Shown: in pieces, positions 62,001-64,000 of the stretch
How the letters are laid out: each line of letters begins with the position of its first letter
Numbering within the stretch: the stretch's first letter is position 1
Origin: Onchocerca lupi
Lineage: Eukaryota > Nematoda > Chromadorea > Rhabditida > Onchocercidae
DNA length: 64,000 nucleotides
NCBI GenBank assembly: GCA_028564675.1
Contig: JAOVVO010000109.1
Coordinates: forward strand, 1-64,000
Direction of reading: 5' to 3'
Made by a program: the position numbers and the translations under genes
The notes under the pieces: generated by a model
What the model was told of the DNA's origin: nothing
Databases searched by the model: none
Seen by the model: the letters and a program-made list of their open reading frames with translations, nothing else

Positions 62001-64000
62001 TGTACTTCCCTTCTGCCCTTGGCTCGGATAACCTGCTGGCTTACGGGCCAATACTTGCAAACTTATCATGCCAAGTCTATCTTTCATGGCCTAATTTCTT
62101 CCCAAGCAAAGACAATTACGGTGTGGACCAACCAACCATCTCAGGGCTCAATGCGACACTTACGCTTCATTTCATGTATTCATTCTGTTGTTGTGATTCA
62201 TCAAATCAATCACTTCACATTCTACTTTCTTTCTATTCGTTCCGTTCCGTTACTTACTTTATTACTTGTATGAGATATGATATGATTTGAACTTCTGTTT
62301 ATTTCCTGCCATCTATTAATATCGTATTGATAATAATTATTTTGCACTGTCACTACCATTAAATTAGTGAAGATTACCACTGAAATTAAGCCCATTAAGC
62401 AGTTTTCAAAAATTGTGATTGCATCAAATGTACTGACCCTGGCCTAACTACAAAACTAGGAAGTAGCTAAGCTGTTAAGCTTTTACCACTAATTCTTCTC
62501 TCTTCGCTTATTTTGACAAAATTTTATTTGATTTTACAAATTTTGGATCGATTAAAAAAACTATCAGTCATATCCAATGCGGTTAGATTTCTATATTCAT
62601 TTTGTCCTGATTAAATTTACGGTAAATCATTGTGCAACTAATCGAATCGTATAATATAAGTTCATATCATTTTAAATATTTCCAATCGAAAATATTTTGC
62701 AAAGAAAATCTCCGTATATTTGTTTGGTGCAGCGACATAACCAGCATCTACCTCCTTAATAATATAAAATTATTTTTTTAGACTTTTTTTTTTTTTTTTT
62801 TTTTTTTTAAATTCGCAATCCGAAAATATTGTTTGTTTTCGAAAAATAACACTTTCAAAATTGATTGCAGCAGTGTGTGTGTGTGACAATAAAAACATGC
62901 CACTCATAAATTCCCTTCGAGTCTTTCGCTGTAACTGAACAAAATTAAGCACTAATTTTTTTAAACAGAGACATTCCGTCTCAAAGGGAGTGTTTTTTCT
63001 TGAGTTTTTTTTCGGAATTCGTGGATTAAGTATTTAAACGGTATTAAGTTATTTAATAAAATGAACAAATGAACTGAAAATAAAACACTTTTTTTTTTTT
63101 TTTTTTTTGGTTTAGTTCAAGAATGTTTACCTTCCCACTTTACAGGATCTCTTTTTCTTTTCTTAATCCCAACCTTTTGAGCTTTTTCAAACTCGTTCTT
63201 TACTGATTACAGATTCCTGTCCACTTTGATAACTTGCTGTACACTGTTTCTTTTCTGATATTTCCATTTACTTTGAAAATAATTTCCTGAAATATTCGCA
63301 ATAGGTCAAAATAAAACATTACCCGTGACTTTCAAAATATATATTAGCAAGAAATGAGGACTTTACAAAGTTATATTAAATTAATGCTTATATTCTAAAA
63401 TGATCAGGAAATGCGGACTTTTTTTTGCATGACGTTAGCTACAGTGATTTCCTAATTGATCTCAGAATTTCTTATATCACATTTTCTATTACTAATTATT
63501 CAAATTCGAAGTTTTACAATCCATATTTATATGAATTCAATGATCCGTTGATACTATTGCTGTATAGATTTGATGGCGCATAATGATGACAATATTTGCT
63601 GATGGATTATACAGATATTAGTAGCAAACAAAAAATGATAGAATGAAATAGAATCAACTGCATGCAGAAAGAAGTATCAGCAATGGATTATAGCGAATCA
63701 ATGACAGTAAATTTAATTTTAATCAGTGAAATTGAGTTCGAATAAAAATGCTTTTATTGATTTTTAAATCTGGTTGTCTTTTATAAATTCATCAAGCTAG
63801 TATTACAATATGTAGGAATTAATAGAGACATAAGAAGTATATTTGCATTAAGTATTTTTAATTAATTTGAAATCACAGCATCATAGGCATGGAAATCAGG
63901 ATTACTTCCGATTGTAAAGATGGAAAATTGATGTTGAGTAATAGTTGCATGAAATGTGGTACTCTTGAATCATTTAAGAGTTGTGTTCTGAAATACCTTT
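59085..64000. other. No confident gene; homopolymer tracts and one GC-richer patch
   Basis: Nearly 5 kb with several poly-A or poly-T runs of about 20 bases (61285, 61469, 62785 and 63087). A GC-richer patch at about 61930-62180 is open in several frames. A 136-codon minus-strand open frame lies at 60562-60972. Neither can be assigned. Confidence 0.5.
60562..60972 (-). CDS. Hypothetical 136-codon open frame
   Basis: The longest isolated open frame in the right flank. The first 75 residues have a balanced composition (NYAAESFIGSFADRCFQIND, DSVRRVIEIINKN), while the rest is Phe/Ile-rich like translated T-rich DNA. An ATG is present. There is no recognisable domain and no splice partner. In DNA this AT-rich an open frame of this length may occur by chance, so it may be noncoding or a single exon of an unrecognised gene. 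Confidence 0.2.
   Translation of the reverse strand: MEIFLPCRGDKFLTNTDNELNYAAESFIGSFADRCFQINDLTEYMIFDSVRRVIEIINKNCNTSKKMMQIFVFCFNSNLNRLELLEIPLTPSVFKNNFIAFFHYHNIIGREIFLYFFAYIFRLFFAFRQISIDTFM

Noticed and set aside
1..64000. tRNA or rRNA genes, CRISPR arrays and intact transposase genes
   Set aside because: None noticed by eye; a tRNAscan, Rfam or RepeatMasker run would be needed to exclude them.

Overview
The window looks like nuclear DNA of a nematode. It is about 70% A+T, coding exons are short (roughly 30-430 bp), introns have GT...AG ends with TTTTCAG-type acceptors, and several start codons sit a few bases after such an acceptor, as expected for spliced-leader trans-splicing. Gene content (cGMP kinase, kinesin-II, malcavernin, ELO elongase, mitochondrial NAD kinase) fits a nematode. 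A filarial or other clade III species is my guess from base composition and intron style, and I could not test it. No tRNA, rRNA, CRISPR or intact transposon gene was recognised.

Layout, left to right. (1) 536-7832, minus: 5' part of a cGMP-dependent protein kinase (egl-4 type), continuing off the left edge. (2) 10511-21960, minus: a ten-exon gene for a malcavernin/CCM2-like adaptor, reconstructed exon by exon with all phases agreeing. (3) 23826-25373, plus: an ELO fatty-acid elongase, head-to-head with CCM2. (4) 26252-about 38139, minus: a membrane protein with LPxY-type tail motifs and apparently alternative exons for its first membrane segment. (5) 38257-43944, minus: a complete kinesin-II motor subunit (KIF3B/KLP-11), 18 exons and 861 codons, whose stop lies only about 118 bp upstream of the first clear exon of gene 4. 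(6) 43945-50377: a long, mostly AT-rich interval with a few isolated exon-like fragments. (7) 50378-about 55126, minus: mitochondrial-type NAD kinase (NADK2 family). (8) 57989-59084, plus: a small secreted cysteine-rich protein with no recognised family. (9) 59085-64000: no confident gene.

The genes do not form one pathway. The notable points are the reconstructed CCM2 gene, the mutually exclusive membrane exons and tight spacing of gene 4 behind klp-11, the unidentified secreted protein, and several long hairpin repeats that resemble miniature inverted-repeat elements. All exon models come from reading splice signals, phase and protein similarity recalled from known families; no search or transcript data were available.
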